64,000 nucleotides of DNA from Aphelenchoides besseyi. Its lineage: Eukaryota; Nematoda; Chromadorea; Rhabditida; Aphelenchoididae. Location of the stretch: the NCBI GenBank assembly GCA_024699855.1, contig JAMPIQ010000003.1:3844001-3908000 (forward strand), read 5' to 3'. The notes beneath the pieces were generated by a model. The model worked only from the letters and a program-made list of their open reading frames with translations. It did not search any database and was not told the origin of the DNA. A program made the translations under genes and the position numbers. Below, piece by piece: positions 48,391-59,727 of this stretch. Within the stretch, counting starts at the first letter, position 1, and the number at the start of each line of letters is the position of its first letter.

Positions 48391-48999
48391 TTAAATAGGC
48401 GGTGTACTCGTCGTGCGCGTACAATGCAACGTCAGTTCTTCATCCGCACGGATTTTTCTTTGTTGTTGTTGTTCGAAATCTTCGAGTCGTTTTCTCATTA
48501 TCTTTTTCGCGTATTTTTTGACCTAAAATGTTGTCGTCAATAACGTTTTTGCCTCCCATTAATCTGCTCCCTTCCTAAACTCACCGATCCATTTAAAGAC
48601 CGGCTTTTGTGGATGTAAACCACCAAACCACAGACAGTGTGCGATTCTTCGTTATTCCGTGTTAACCGTTGAACGAGTCTCACGACGCGCTTTGCCTCTA
48701 TCTGCTGTAAGAGGGTTTTTGTTTTTATTGTTGTCGATCCGACCCGTTTTTCCGCCCCTCCCGAAGTTATTATACTTGTAACCTTTAGCTAATAAATCCA
48801 GATTTATCTACCTAACGGTTGTCCTGCAACCGAACAGACAGTAATGAAGAGAATTAAACAGGCAATTGCCCAAAACAAAATTCCGCGGCAAATTGACCAT
48901 AAAATTAACAAATCCGCGTTGTGCTTTTCCGTCCTCGATCTCGGGCTCGGTTGAGTCCCGCGCCGTATAGGAACATGAGGACATGACTTTAAGTGCCAT
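48391..48999 (-). CDS. Small basic protein, three exons, uncertain start
   Basis: Exons 48817-48999, 48585-48704 and 48391-48522 join in phase 0 and give 144 residues. The last two exons look firm: a basic helical stretch (AKRVVRLVQRLTRNNEE), then VKKYAKKIMRKRLEDFEQQ with a Gln run, and a Thr/Pro end. Exon 1 is less sure. Another frame of the same exon encodes a strongly hydrophobic segment (ILFWAIACLILFITVCS), which would suit a membrane protein but has no start codon and the wrong phase for the join. No family was recognised. The Lys/Arg-rich C-terminal half could be nucleic-acid or membrane associated; that is a guess. Confidence 0.4.
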
Positions 49000-49327
49000 T
49001 TTGTTCAATAACTCCGGGCTTTCTTCATGCTACAATCGTGTCAAATTAAGTCAATGAATCTCCACGCGTAACCACAAAGCTCCTCTAAACTTCACAAATC
49101 CGTAAACTCCAAAAAATGACTGCTTCGTTGAGAAGCAGCCGCTTTGGCCGACTGAGGACCACTGACATTCCGCTGAAAACAACGCCGTTGTAAACCACTT
49201 TTTGTGTTTCAAATTACGATCCGTTCTTTTGTTTTTATAGAAGAACACGAATTGAGGTACGGAAGTTTATTGCAGCAAAACGCGAGAGCAACAATGAAGT
49301 AGGGAAGGAACGGAAGTGTGAAAAACG

Positions 49328-49498
49328 ATGAGCGGTCGATTGAGTCGACTGCGCTCGGGCGTAACGAAAATGAAAAGTGAGTGGATGAACTTGGCGGCGC
49401 CTTTTTATGGTGCTGCCGGGGTGTGCTATCTCGGCTGTTTCCTGCAGATGATGCTGTCACTAATGGAATTCTACTCGTCGATTGCTTATCGTCTTTGA
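49328..49498 (+). CDS. Candidate micro-ORF, single helix, 56 residues
   Basis: An ATG at 49328 opens a frame with a basic N-terminus (SGRLSRLRSG), then NLAAPFYGAAGVCYLGCFLQ, which would form one membrane helix, and a short end. Size and character are those of small inner-mitochondrial-membrane subunits, but I cannot match a specific one. A second frame running over the same bases and on to 49674 is also open and leads into the cysteine-synthase relic. Either, both or neither may be real. Confidence 0.3.
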   Translation: MSGRLSRLRSGVTKMKSEWMNLAAPFYGAAGVCYLGCFLQMMLSLMEFYSSIAYRL

Positions 49499-49611
49499 TA
49501 CCAACAGCTGAACAGATTGAGTTTAGGTACAAAGAAAACACTCAAAAGTTGGCCAAACTGATTCAAGCACAACCGCTCAGTCCTGAAGAACGATTGACCA
49601 AATTCACGGAA

Positions 49612-49735
49612 CTTGCTGCTGTTGTTGCAAGCAAGAGATATCGCATCATAGTCCAGAAAACAAAGGAAACTTGATCGTTAGGTCCATAGCTTCGTTTGAA
49701 GAAAGATACCTGTAAGTGTTGGGTTCAGCACATTA
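49612..49735 (+). pseudogene. Broken fragment of a cysteine-synthase-like gene
   Basis: Bases 49618-49648 match the coding strand of copy 2 around its AASKGYRII segment with a few changes. At 49650 the match jumps to the segment of copies 1 and 2 encoding [11 protein letters not shown]. From there it runs through the exon end at GERYL into the first bases of the following intron, closest to copy 1 (gtaagtgttg). Frames are broken at the jump, and only about 120 bases survive. This is a deletion-bearing relic of a further copy, lying between copies 2 and 3. No ATG or functional exon chain remains. Confidence 0.75.
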
Positions 49736-50088
49736 AAAATATGTCTCTAATTTGATGACTAACTAGTTGCTGCGTCTGGTGGTCAGTAAAAGTAAAAGAA
49801 GGTTTATTGGCCGAGACAACAAGAAGGAATAATCAAAACAAATACAAAAAGCCAAACCCAAAAACACAAGAACAAAACGGACGGTCGTTTCTGGAGGCGG
49901 TCAAGAGTTGAGGGCGATTTTTGGTTGCCACAACCACAACACTAGTATTTCACGGTATCCATTGTTTTACTAACAGTTGTATCATTCTTTAATAAAAATT
50001 TACAATTCCAACATGCTTGATTCGAAATGAAAATCAAATCATTCTATTGAGAGCTTGTTGCTCAGTATCGGTCTTTTTTGAAAGCAGA

Positions 50089-51441
50089 ATGTATGTGGAT
50101 ACGAGCAACCAGATTTGTCCAACGATTGGTCACACAATTGGGCATACTCCGATGGTGTATCTCAACAAAGTGACTGCGGGATTGGAAGCAAAAATCGCAT
50201 TGAAATTAGAGTATTACAGCTTTGGTTGTTCAGCAAAAGATCGAGTATGTTTGTAATGAGAGTACAATGTAAAGTATTTCAGGCTGCTGTTTACATGATT
50301 AACGAAGCCGAAAAACAAGGAAAAATCGAACCCGGTAAGACGGTAATAATAGAAGCCAGTTCCGGGAACGCGGGTATTGCTCTTGCCGCGGTTGCTGCAA
50401 GCCGAGGATACAAATTGATTTTGGTGGTAAGTTGCTCATTCTTTCGTATTAAAAAATTTTTAGATGAGCGCAGCGATGAGTTTGGAACGTCGGACTTTGC
50501 TTCGAGCTTATGGTTAGTTGGAGTTTTGGTTTCATTTTTATTGCAGTCATTTAAGGTGCAGAAGTTGTTTTGACTCCGCCCGAGAAGATGATTATAGGAG
50601 CAATTGAAAGGGCCTTTGAGCTGCGCGATCTTATCGAAAATTCTGTGATTCTGAACCAAGTAAAAATCTTTTGATATTAATTAATGCGTTTCAGTTCGCT
50701 GATCCCAGCAACATTCTAGCGCACTACGAAACAACAGGTAAATCTGAATTCACAGTCTTATATGTGCTTTCAGGTCCTGAAATTTGGCAACAAACAAACG
50801 GAAATGTCGATGTCGTTTGTTTTGGCGTTGGAACAGGTCAACAAATATCGTCGCATATTCAAAACCTTAATTTCAGGAGGTACCTTGTCTGGGATAACCA
50901 AATTTCTTAAGGAACAAAAACCATGTGTCAAGGCGTAAGAACATTGTCATTTGTTTTGTATTGCTTTAGATTTGCTGTTGAGCCCGCGGAAAGTGCAGTT
51001 CTGTCGGGCAAATCTTGTGGCTTCCATTTGATTCCCGGCATTGGCATCGGAATGAAACCGGACAACGCATTGCCAATCTACGATGGAGTGATTACTGTGA
51101 AATCTGCCGACGCAATTGAAATGGCCAGAAGATTGGCATGTGAAGAAGGCATTTTAGCGGGGATCTCTGGGGGAGCCAACGTAGTGGCGGCAATTGAGGT
51201 CTAATCAATTAGAGAACTAATTCTATAGTTGGTTTCAGTTGGCAAAACGTCCAGAAAATAAAGGAAAACTGATTGTTTCTTCTGCTTGCGATTTCGGTGA
51301 ACGATATCTGTAAGTTTGAACTCTCATTTCTTTATCAATTCCAATTTCAGGACAACGATTTTGTACAGCGGGATTCGTACTTTGGCTGAAGAACAACAAG
51401 CCACCACATTGGCGGACAATCGTAGAGAGTGGAACAAATGA
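50089..51441 (+). CDS. Cysteine-synthase-like PLP enzyme, copy 3
   Basis: Ten exons (50089-50244, 50283-50426, 50464-50512, 50556-50659, 50695-50737, 50774-50836, 50877-50934, 50970-51198, 51239-51309, 51351-51441) give 335 residues. PLP lysine: SAKDR at residue 50. The Asn loop is ASSGNAG at 78-83, so the usual Thr is Ala here and the preceding Pro-Thr-Ser is also changed. The phosphate loop is the standard GVGTGGT, split by an intron. The N-terminal GNTP motif reads GHTP. It has more introns than copies 1 and 2 and lacks the intron they share in the SGN loop. It is the most divergent of the three. An acceptor-like gaaagcag lies directly before the ATG, as in trans-spliced genes. Cytosolic; activity towards cysteine synthesis is uncertain. 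Confidence 0.9.
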
Positions 51442-51770
51442 ATTGATTAAATGACTTCTGATTGCGAATAAATTTACTTACTTTGAGAGTTAGCGTTAAG
51501 TGATGGAAGTTTGTTAACAACAATCAAACTTAATTCATTCGATATCTTTATCCATAGTTTATTTCGATAACTTCTAATCAACGAAGATTCCAGATGAGAC
51601 CGGTTAACAGACGAAACTGAGAGTACTGTACAAGAATAAGTTAACACGAAATCGACCACGCATTCATAAACCAGAAGTTTTAAAGCTAAGTGGAGGAGTT
51701 TGAGCAAATTGTGTGAAATGGAAAGACTATTTTGGATAAACAACTTGATCTAACAATAAACCGTAAAATC
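51442..51770. other. Convergent 3' spacer
   Basis: This gap separates the stop codon of cysteine-synthase copy 3 from that of the sugar transporter on the other strand. An AATAAA-type signal is present near 51468 for the plus-strand gene. No coding sequence is supported. Confidence 0.5.
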
Positions 51771-53716
51771 CTAAACAATATTCTTCGTATGTTTAAACTC
51801 TGTTTTTGCGCTCTCTAACTCGTGAGCTAAACGCAAATTGGTCACATAGTTCTGATCGATGGCTAACGATTTCAACGGCGATTGTTTGCGTTCTTCGTTG
51901 CTGTCCATTGAAAGAGTATCGTTTGAGTCTACGGTCTTCATCGATATGCTACTGCTTGCTCCTACGACCAGGTGCGTGGTTGTGGGAGTACTGCGACGAC
52001 TCGACAATTCTTCGACGATCTCGTGGATCTCTCGATTTCGCGTCTCCGGCATTTCGAGAAACAAATAAACGAGTGAAAAACAATTTGGGATAATGAAGAG
52101 AGGAATAAACGACCAAATTCCAATCCAACGATACATTGGAAGTGTTAAAAACGAAAAGAACGCTGTTATGATCGTATTGAATGCAAATACTATCGATTGA
52201 ACAAGAGCTCTAAAGGTTTGAGGCACTAGTTCGGTGCTAATGAAAAAGGCTATAGGTCCTAATGCTGCTCCATAGCTGACCGCGTAAATCAGCAATGCAG
52301 CAACACAACCATAACGAAACTGTGGATGAGCGTAGAAAGCCAAGCGATCAAAAGCAATGTAAAGCATTAGACATAAAGTATTTGCCATTCCGGCATAAAT
52401 CAAAAGTGGTCTTCTGCCAAGATTCTCGACAAAGATCATTCCGGCTAATGACGAAATGAAGTTAACTGATACAAAAACCAATGATCCGGCCTGGAATTAG
52501 TCAGATAATATCTTTAGTGCTTTTTATTTCAATTACTTGAGCAACATCCAATGAAAAGTGAGCAACCAGAAGTTCCGTGGAAATATAGTCAATGGGCCAA
52601 ACGGACAAACATAACTAAACGATTTGTTAAATTTCAAACCACCAATTGATTGATTACTTGAAGCGATAAGATTCCAACGAGCACCGCTTTTCGCAATGAT
52701 GGTCGTCGAAAGACTTCGGCCGTTGCCTGCCACGAGTTCATTAGATCTGCCTTTTGCATTGATTCTTCTTTGAGCATTTCATTGAGAACCCTGTCCACGT
52801 TCACTTTATCGCCCTGGTAATAACGAACCGAGACTGCAGCAGCTTTTCGATCCTTCAATTTAATCAATAGATGTTTTGGTGTCTCTTTCAACGGGATCAT
52901 TCTAAAATAACAACAATTAAAGTTAAAATAAGTGTTAGAGACTTACATTAGAACTCCAAGAAATACAGGAATCATTGCAACAGCTAATAAATTAACATGT
53001 AACAGAACACATTCTTACTTACCCAAAAGTAGAAATAAGTCTCTGCCCAAAAGCACATTCATTCCAAAAGCCATTCCAACAACATTCGTGCCTTTAACTG
53101 ATGATAAAATCATAATTCAAGTCAAATTGCAAACCTAAGAACGAGACTTCGCTTAAAAAACTGCATTGACCTCTAAGATTTGTAGGAGCTGTTTCTTGAA
53201 GAAAGAGAATCAAGGCTCCGAACGACACACCCGAAGATGTTGCAGCCACAACTCTCCCCATGAAAAGGAGTTCCGGAGTATCCAAAACGATTGCACTAGT
53301 GGATATTGAAGCTCCAATTAAACTGCAACCGTTGGCAACAAGAAGCGAGTTTTTGCGTCCGAAATGTTCGGTAAAAAACGTCGTCATTAAAGTGCCAATC
53401 AAATAGGCTAGGAACCAAATCTACAAATTGAAATTCCCCTACTCCCGGCTAAATTCTCACTTACATTCAAGAATCCCGAATAGAAAAACGTGAACTGCCA
53501 TTCGGTTAAACCCGCCGCTGCATTGCGCCTCACGTACGATCCGTTGATGAAACTTTGGAAGGAATCGGCAGCCGTGTTCGGATAACTCGACGAGTAACCT
53601 TCCTGAATAAGCTCATCTAATAGCCATTGACTTGAACAAACCAGAAAATTTGTGAATGTAGCAACCGCCCCAAACAATGCGAGAAATCTCAAACGTTTTC
53701 CACTCGGTGCAAACAT
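51771..53716 (-). CDS. SLC2/GLUT-type sugar transporter, 7 exons
   Basis: Exons 53465-53716, 53135-53420, 53023-53097, 52947-52983, 52643-52901, 52537-52614 and 51771-52490 give 568 residues. This is a major-facilitator protein with twelve expected helices. Family marks in order are FGRKNS between helices 2 and 3, MGRVVAATSSG in helix 4, APTNLRGQ after it, PLKETPKHL in the central loop, NLGRRPLL between helices 8 and 9, and MPETRNREIHEIVEEL after helix 12. The extracellular loop 1 is long and holds an NGS glycosylation sequon. The cytoplasmic tail of about 100 residues is Ser-rich. It would carry hexoses across the plasma membrane by facilitated diffusion. The central join (52615-52642) is a 28-base intron and could be longer by three bases at its donor. 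In helix 7 the usual QQLSG is replaced by NQLV. Confidence 0.88.
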
Positions 53717-56071
53717 CTTGCAATCAAACACTGAAATTCCAGTCTTATAGCTCTTTAAACACTCAAATCGAGAAGGACAAAAGTCACGAAAGAAGAAACA
53801 AACTCGAATGTAAAACAAACAAACTCGTGGCTACTCGACCAATAATTTCTTAATCATTTCAAAAGTCGGCAGCAGAAAACATTTCAAAAATCAGTTTTAA
53901 ACAATCGCGCAACCTTTGCATTGAAGTGTTTGTCTACTCGTGATCTCACTAAGACGAAAAGTTCACTGTAAAGTCGGAAGGACCTTTCGTGTTCCTCAAA
54001 CTCTAAACGCAATCAGCTGAACATACGAAACGCGTGAACTTTCCATTCATGGGAAATCGTTTGAACTAATCGGGTTGTGCGATTAGAAGATTGAGAACTC
54101 GCAAACTGATCACAACGACAGGTTTTATCAACCAAAACAAATAGACAACTGTGTTTGAAGGTCAACGGGTGCAGACTCTACGGTCGTGAAGTTCCGTTGC
54201 AAGATGGCAATCAAACGAAAGAAACCGCAAACGCAAACTCTCAAACGCACTCAACTTGTACGATCAATCGATTTTAGCGGACTTGAAATCGACAACCGAA
54301 AATTCGAACGCACGAAAACTACGATTCTTTTTGTTCCGCAATGTTTTCGTTGATGATAAACGACATCACTTGAAGCGACTTGTTTTCGATTGCGACTATT
54401 TTTGAAGGAGACATGAGATTGGGAGTTCAATTACAGACTGTGACGTTCAAAGTCAAAATCTCTCCAATCGATGAGTCATTCACGTCGATCCAACAACAAA
54501 CACTCGCAATCAATCGATGGCTAGAAACCCAAAGAGACAAAGGGTCTTCGAAAGCGTCTATCACATGATTACCGCGTGAATGTCGCGAGATTTCAATTAT
54601 GAAAGCTAAACAAGATGGTTGAATCGATCTACAAATGCACGACCCATTTTTATCGCTAAGCTTTAAATTTGTTTGAGAATCGTCTAAAACTGAAATCACA
54701 AAACCATTCAACTGCTGATCGATTACTCAATCTTCTGAATATTCATGACTAAAAGGGAGTTAATCCGCACCTCGTGCTGATTTCACTGCAATTCAACAGT
54801 AAACGATGGAAACCGTAGGTTTGAATGACCGTCCGGCAAATTTTCCTTTTCAACTGAAAAGGTCACTCAATTCGTACAATCTGATATTTTTGGACACAAA
54901 ACATTTGATGTTCAGATGCCTTTTAGAATTGAGAAAGTGACCATCGTTTACAGCTCAATGCTTCGAACGTAAAACGGATTTCCGGACCTGATTGCAGACA
55001 TCCAAGAGAACATGTCGTTTGAAACAGAGATTAGTTAGTTCAATTGGAAATAAAACAAATTCAACTAAGAGATAGGACAGAGGTTGTTTATCAAACCGCA
55101 GATTTCACTAATAGACTTCCTATCACACGGAAAGCGATCCAACATTGAAAGTCGATCGATGATCAGTGAACTTCCTCATCGACATAATTGAGCGACAGGT
55201 AAACTGATCAACGAGCACTGTAATCGAACTAAAATCAAATTCCATTGACCTGCCTGAATTGATTAATCGAATTCAGAAGTCACAACCTTCAACGTCACGA
55301 CCTTTCGGCTGTTCGCTTAAAATGCCGATCGAACGTTTTCCCATGAACTTTGAGGTCGACAGCTGTTCGATCGCATCGAATGAATTCAAGCAAACCGCCG
55401 GTGTTCCTGATCGTGAAAAAAGTAAACAATTAAAACGTAATCAAGCACGTGGTTTATAAAAACAAAATTAAGTTGTTGTTTCCATTCGCACGTTCGAAAT
55501 TACTTTGAGCTTATTGACTAGAAGAAACGAGATTCATTGGTTTTGATCGACAAGTGGAAAGCGAATTTCCGTCGGCGACAAATTCGATTTGCCGAAGAAA
55601 ACTTCTTATCCGCTTGAGAAGGAAGTTAAGACGATTGGGCCCAGTGCTCGTGGAATCTCATTGCCGGATGGACGAACAACGGAAATTTGCTCATCAACTA
55701 AATCGTAAGTGAAATACAAGTCTCAACACTTAAACGCAATTTCTAGTCGACTCACATCACGTTCAAAAAAGTGGACCGTTCGCGGCTTCTGGAGTTTCGA
55801 AGTCGAGTAACGTTGTCAAACAAACTTCTAATTTGAGTTCCACTGCACTCGACTTCTATTTGAGTATCGTAAAACGTGCAGGTCTGTAAAATAAAAAGAC
55901 GTTTCCGTTTGCTCACCGTCACTAATCGAAAAACATTTTGATTTTCGATTGTTGACTCAACTTTAATTGAAAACGTGAATTCACTCGGAACGTAATCGTT
56001 CCCATTTGACGTTCATCATCGGAGTAATCAAAACGTTGAAGCAATTGTTTATTTTAAATGCAAATTCAAGT
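53717..56071. other. Gene-poor stretch
   Basis: About 2.3 kb contain the 5' flank of the sugar transporter and the 3' flank of the secreted repeat-like protein. Open frames are few and short. One plus-strand frame at 55259-55459 (66 codons, Ser/Pro-rich) has no start context or splice partners I trust. I see no gene, RNA or repeat. Confidence 0.5.
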
Positions 56072-57763
56072 TCACTCGTTTAGTAGGTCCAATTTGAAGG
56101 CCCGGCCACGACCACCAAGCGCATCCGAACGATCTCGGTAACGACTCAAAGTGATTTCTTCTGGACCACGATACGGTCTAACTCCATCGTCCAATTCTCG
56201 CATCCCGCTTTCTGGAACACGAACACGCGTTGCAACATCCGGAATGTTGAATGCATTGCCGATTGATTGACTCGCTGGTCCATTTCCTTGTTGCCCTCGA
56301 TATCTTATACCATCTTCCGGATACAAAGGTTCTAAATAAAAATGTAAATAAATTCAAGTATCTAAATCAGAAATACATACCCGGGTGTCTGTATGAAGCG
56401 CCAATTAACGTTGTGGTTTCGCGGCTCTCCGGCGTTTTAGTTGTAAACTCGGGATATTCGGGGCCAAATCTTCCCATTGGAATGCCGGCATAACGATCAG
56501 TAATTGACAGATCATCGCCAAAACCGCGACCATCTGCTCTGCTTAATGCTCTATCACGCAAATTTTCCAAGTAAACATCGGAACGATCTTGATTAGGCGG
56601 TCGATTGCCCTGTTGCTCAAAACGATAAGGCAAAAGTTCCCATGGACGACGTTGATCGTTGATTCCTTTTGAAGTAATCTTTCCCAAATCTTCACGATAT
56701 TCGTTTGTTCCACCACCGAATGTTCCTTGTGGTCCAACACGTCGTCCCGTTGCCGGTCGTTTATCGTCGTGTGCGTGATTAACAAGTTGCGGGAATAGAT
56801 CGTTTCTGAGATTTGGATACGTTGTAAATGGTGTGATTTTTTCTGGTGGCAATGTATGACCTGAAGCTACGTTATGATACCAATACGATCTGTTTGAATA
56901 CCTTGACCAAAAGGCACAGACGACGAGGTTGTTGTCTGTGGTGGTTTTGTTAGCTCGGGAGCAATCAAAATTCGTGTGTTCGCATTTGCCGGTTGAGTTC
57001 CGACTACGGGACGAACTTGTTGATTTGGCTCTAAACGACGTAGAAATGCATCCATGGGCGCGTTGGCTAATTCAGCGGGCAAGAAAACTCGCTGTTTCTG
57101 AGGAAATTGTTCATCGGTGGCGAAGCGATCAACGTTCGTATCAAATCGACCGATTTCGCGTGGAGCTCCGAAACCCATTGGAATGTCGACCTGATGACCT
57201 TTGTCATAGTTTGGAGCATAAGCGTTCATTGATTGAATTTGCTTGACTGGTCGGTTCGGAAGTGAGACATGAAGATCACTGGACACTGTTTCGATTCTCG
57301 GAGAATTAGCGGACTTGTAAATTTGTCCAACTGCCGTGTCAACTGGACGCATATAATTCTGTTGAGAAGGTGGATTGATTCCAAACAACCGGTTTCGATC
57401 GGAAAACGGCGAGAATGCCGAGGAATCTCTTGACGAGAGGTCGACATCAAAACTCTCGACTGGTCGTTGTGCAGGCGGAGAATATGGTGGTGATGCAGGA
57501 ATGGAGCCAATGTAAATGGGGCCATTTCGAGTGTAAGGCGGACGTTCAATTGGTTGTGCTTGAGCGATAATCGCCGCATTTGGTGGCACTTGTCGATTCT
57601 TGGTCAGACGATCGATAAAATCCGCTGGTGGCGAATCGGGAATACGAGGACCAAAACCATTTTCTAAAACAAAAGAAATCAAATTTCCAAACATAAACTT
57701 ACGATACTGTCCATTTACGGTGTTTAAAATAAGCAAAAACAAAGCCACTTCGATTAGTATCAT
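56072..57763 (-). CDS. Secreted Pro/Arg/Gln-rich protein, 518 residues
   Basis: The exons are 57703-57763, 56908-57663, 56381-56860 and 56072-56331, in phase. A signal peptide (EVALFLLILNTVNG) precedes a long low-complexity chain without cysteines, rich in Pro, Arg, Gln, Asn and Ser, with many short motifs such as PPYSPPAQRP, PNRP, NRPPNQDR and YRGPEE. No membrane segment, no GPI signal and no globular domain is visible. Pairs of basic residues occur (KRPATGRR, for example), so processing into peptides is conceivable but no repeated peptide is seen. The composition fits an extracellular-matrix or cuticle-associated protein. The join at 56861-56907 was chosen because it keeps the frame with a 47-base intron; alternatives would need introns of about 20 to 26 bases. 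Confidence 0.72.
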
Positions 57764-58462
57764 TGCAGTGAGAGTGAAAAGGAACTTTTAAAAGCAAATC
57801 GATGCAAAGGATCCAAAAGACGAAATGAGTTTGTTGATCACATGGCCGAAAAGCGATCCGCAAAAAAGCAATTCGATCGTTTCGGCCAACTCCAATCGAC
57901 CTTTAGCCGCCGCTGACTCAAGTTCGGATTCAAGAATCGAAGTGTAGCCAACGTTTTATATTGCGCAATGGTCACAGAAAACGAGTGGATTTTGTACAAG
58001 TGGTCTGTGATCTGCAGCGAAAATGACCCCCCGCAAGCGGACAGAAGAGATTGGTCATCCATTTGCAACAACACTCGAAGGTTCACGTGCATCAAAAGCT
58101 TTCGGAATGAGCAATCGTTTCCGCTGAGAAAAGTGTCCGCTGGCAATTTGCAAACAATTCAAAGTGCACAGAAAAAGTGCTAGTGATTCGGATCGTAAAA
58201 ATGGGAAAACATCTGATCGAATGCACTTCTTCAGTTTCTTGGGAACTTGTTGTAAAAGATACAATTTAAGCGGAATCATGATAATTGAGAAAGTGCAACC
58301 AAAGAATTGATGATCGTACAAGGAGCGTTTACAAAGAAGAGAGAACTGATTACTAGACGGGAATTTACAATCGTCTGAAAATGGTCACAAAAGTGAATCG
58401 ATTCAAATAAAAGCGTTTAGTATTTGGCGATTGAATGGCAGAACTCTGTTGAACGTTTTACA
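57764..58462. other. Divergent intergenic region
   Basis: This region lies between the start of the minus-strand secreted protein and the start of the plus-strand dehydrogenase. Open frames on both strands around 57.84-58.3 kb overlap and have no recognisable content. Promoters of both genes should lie here. Confidence 0.5.
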
Positions 58463-59340
58463 ATGAACTTCGAAGGAAAGGTTGTGATTGTGACGGGATC
58501 GAGCTCAGGAATCGGCCGTGAGATCGTTCTTCTTTTGGCTCAACGAGGAGCAAAAGTTACAGTGCATGGAATGAACGACGAGAGAATTCAAGTGAACTAA
58601 TGTTCTTTAATATAGCTCAATGATTACTTTTAGGGCACAGTGGATGCAATTCGAAAACTCGGAGTGTCGGACGATCGTTTTCACACCGTTCGTGGAGCAA
58701 TCAATTCTGAGGAAACGGTGAACAAACTGGTCGATGAGACGGTGAAGAAGTTCGGACGTTTGGATTGCGTTGTGAATAACGCGGGAGCTTATGAGAAGCC
58801 GGGTCAACCAGACTGTCAATCAATGGAGGCTTATGATTACATTTTCGACGTTAATTTGAAATAGTAAGTGACGGACAGTCGACAATCGTTCGAGTAAGAA
58901 CATTTAGTCCGATTCGGTTAACTCAAATCGCTGAACCGCATTTGGAAAAGTCAAAGGGAAGCGTAGTGAACGTTACAAGTGTTATGGCACTCCTACCGAC
59001 TCCCATCGCACCGTTCTATTCAAGTTCGAAAGCGGGACTTGAACACTTTACGAAAACACGTGCCGTCGCTTTAGCGTCCAAAAACATTCGTGTCAACGCG
59101 TGTAGTTCCGGTTATTGTGATACGCCGTTCATTTCATCCACACGTTCGGTCATGGCTGATGAATTATTGGCTGCATATCGAAATGATTTGGCCGATCGCA
59201 CGGCATTGAAACGTCCGGCAACAGCAACCGAAATCGCCGAAGTTGTCTTGTTTTTGGCTTCCGATGCCGCTTCTTTTGTCACGGGATCAATCGTGTTGGC
59301 AGACGGTGGATTGGCCGCTGGACTTGTACCGCGATCTTGA
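58463..59340 (+). CDS. Short-chain dehydrogenase/reductase
   Basis: Three exons (58463-58591, 58634-58863, 58908-59340) give 263 residues, the usual size for a classical SDR. The Rossmann motif TGSSSGIG is at 11-18, followed by NNAGA after strand 4, a Ser in VTSVMALL, and the active-site pair in YSSSK. The end of the fold carries VTGSIVLADGG. These proteins use NAD(P)(H) to oxidise or reduce alcohols, steroids or retinoids. The residue after strand 2 is not a clear acid, so NADP is possible. It has no signal peptide or membrane helix, so it is cytosolic or peroxisomal; the last residues PRS are not a standard SKL signal. Close relatives in nematodes are large families without fixed substrates, so no substrate is claimed. 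Confidence 0.9.
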
Positions 59341-59727
59341 ATCACATTGTGAAATCTTATTGTTGAATGAATTCAAAGTAAACTCGTAGACTTTTACGTT
59401 CGATGGTTATTATCGCTCAGCAACAAAGAACGCACGTGTGACTTCGGGTTCATTTCTTTTTATCGAAACCGAGTTGGTCGTCAGCATTTGATTAGGCGGT
59501 TAGTTTGACTGTTTTTTGCTCCGTCTTCACACACTTCTGCAACTTCAAGTTCTCATCTTCGCTGTAAGTTTTCTAGTTGTTCATAATTGTGCTATAGCGG
59601 TGTTTATAGAAGAGTTTGCCAGCTTTTTGATTAACAGCAATTGATTATCTGCGTTTTGGTGTAATCGAACGTCATCCGATTATAACTCATCGGTCTTTTC
59701 AGTCGGGGACCTTGAGCCGACAGTGAG
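59341..59727. other. Spacer upstream of SHMT
   Basis: The spacer holds the 3' flank of the dehydrogenase and the 5' region of SHMT. An acceptor-like ggtcttttcag ends at 59701, 26 bases before the first in-frame ATG at 59728, which suggests a spliced leader or a 5' UTR intron. Confidence 0.5.

Noticed and set aside
57226..57579. 117-codon minus-strand frame within the secreted Pro-rich gene
   Set aside because: It is a shadow in another frame of exon 2 (56908-57663), which has a signal peptide exon, splice sites and a continuous frame.
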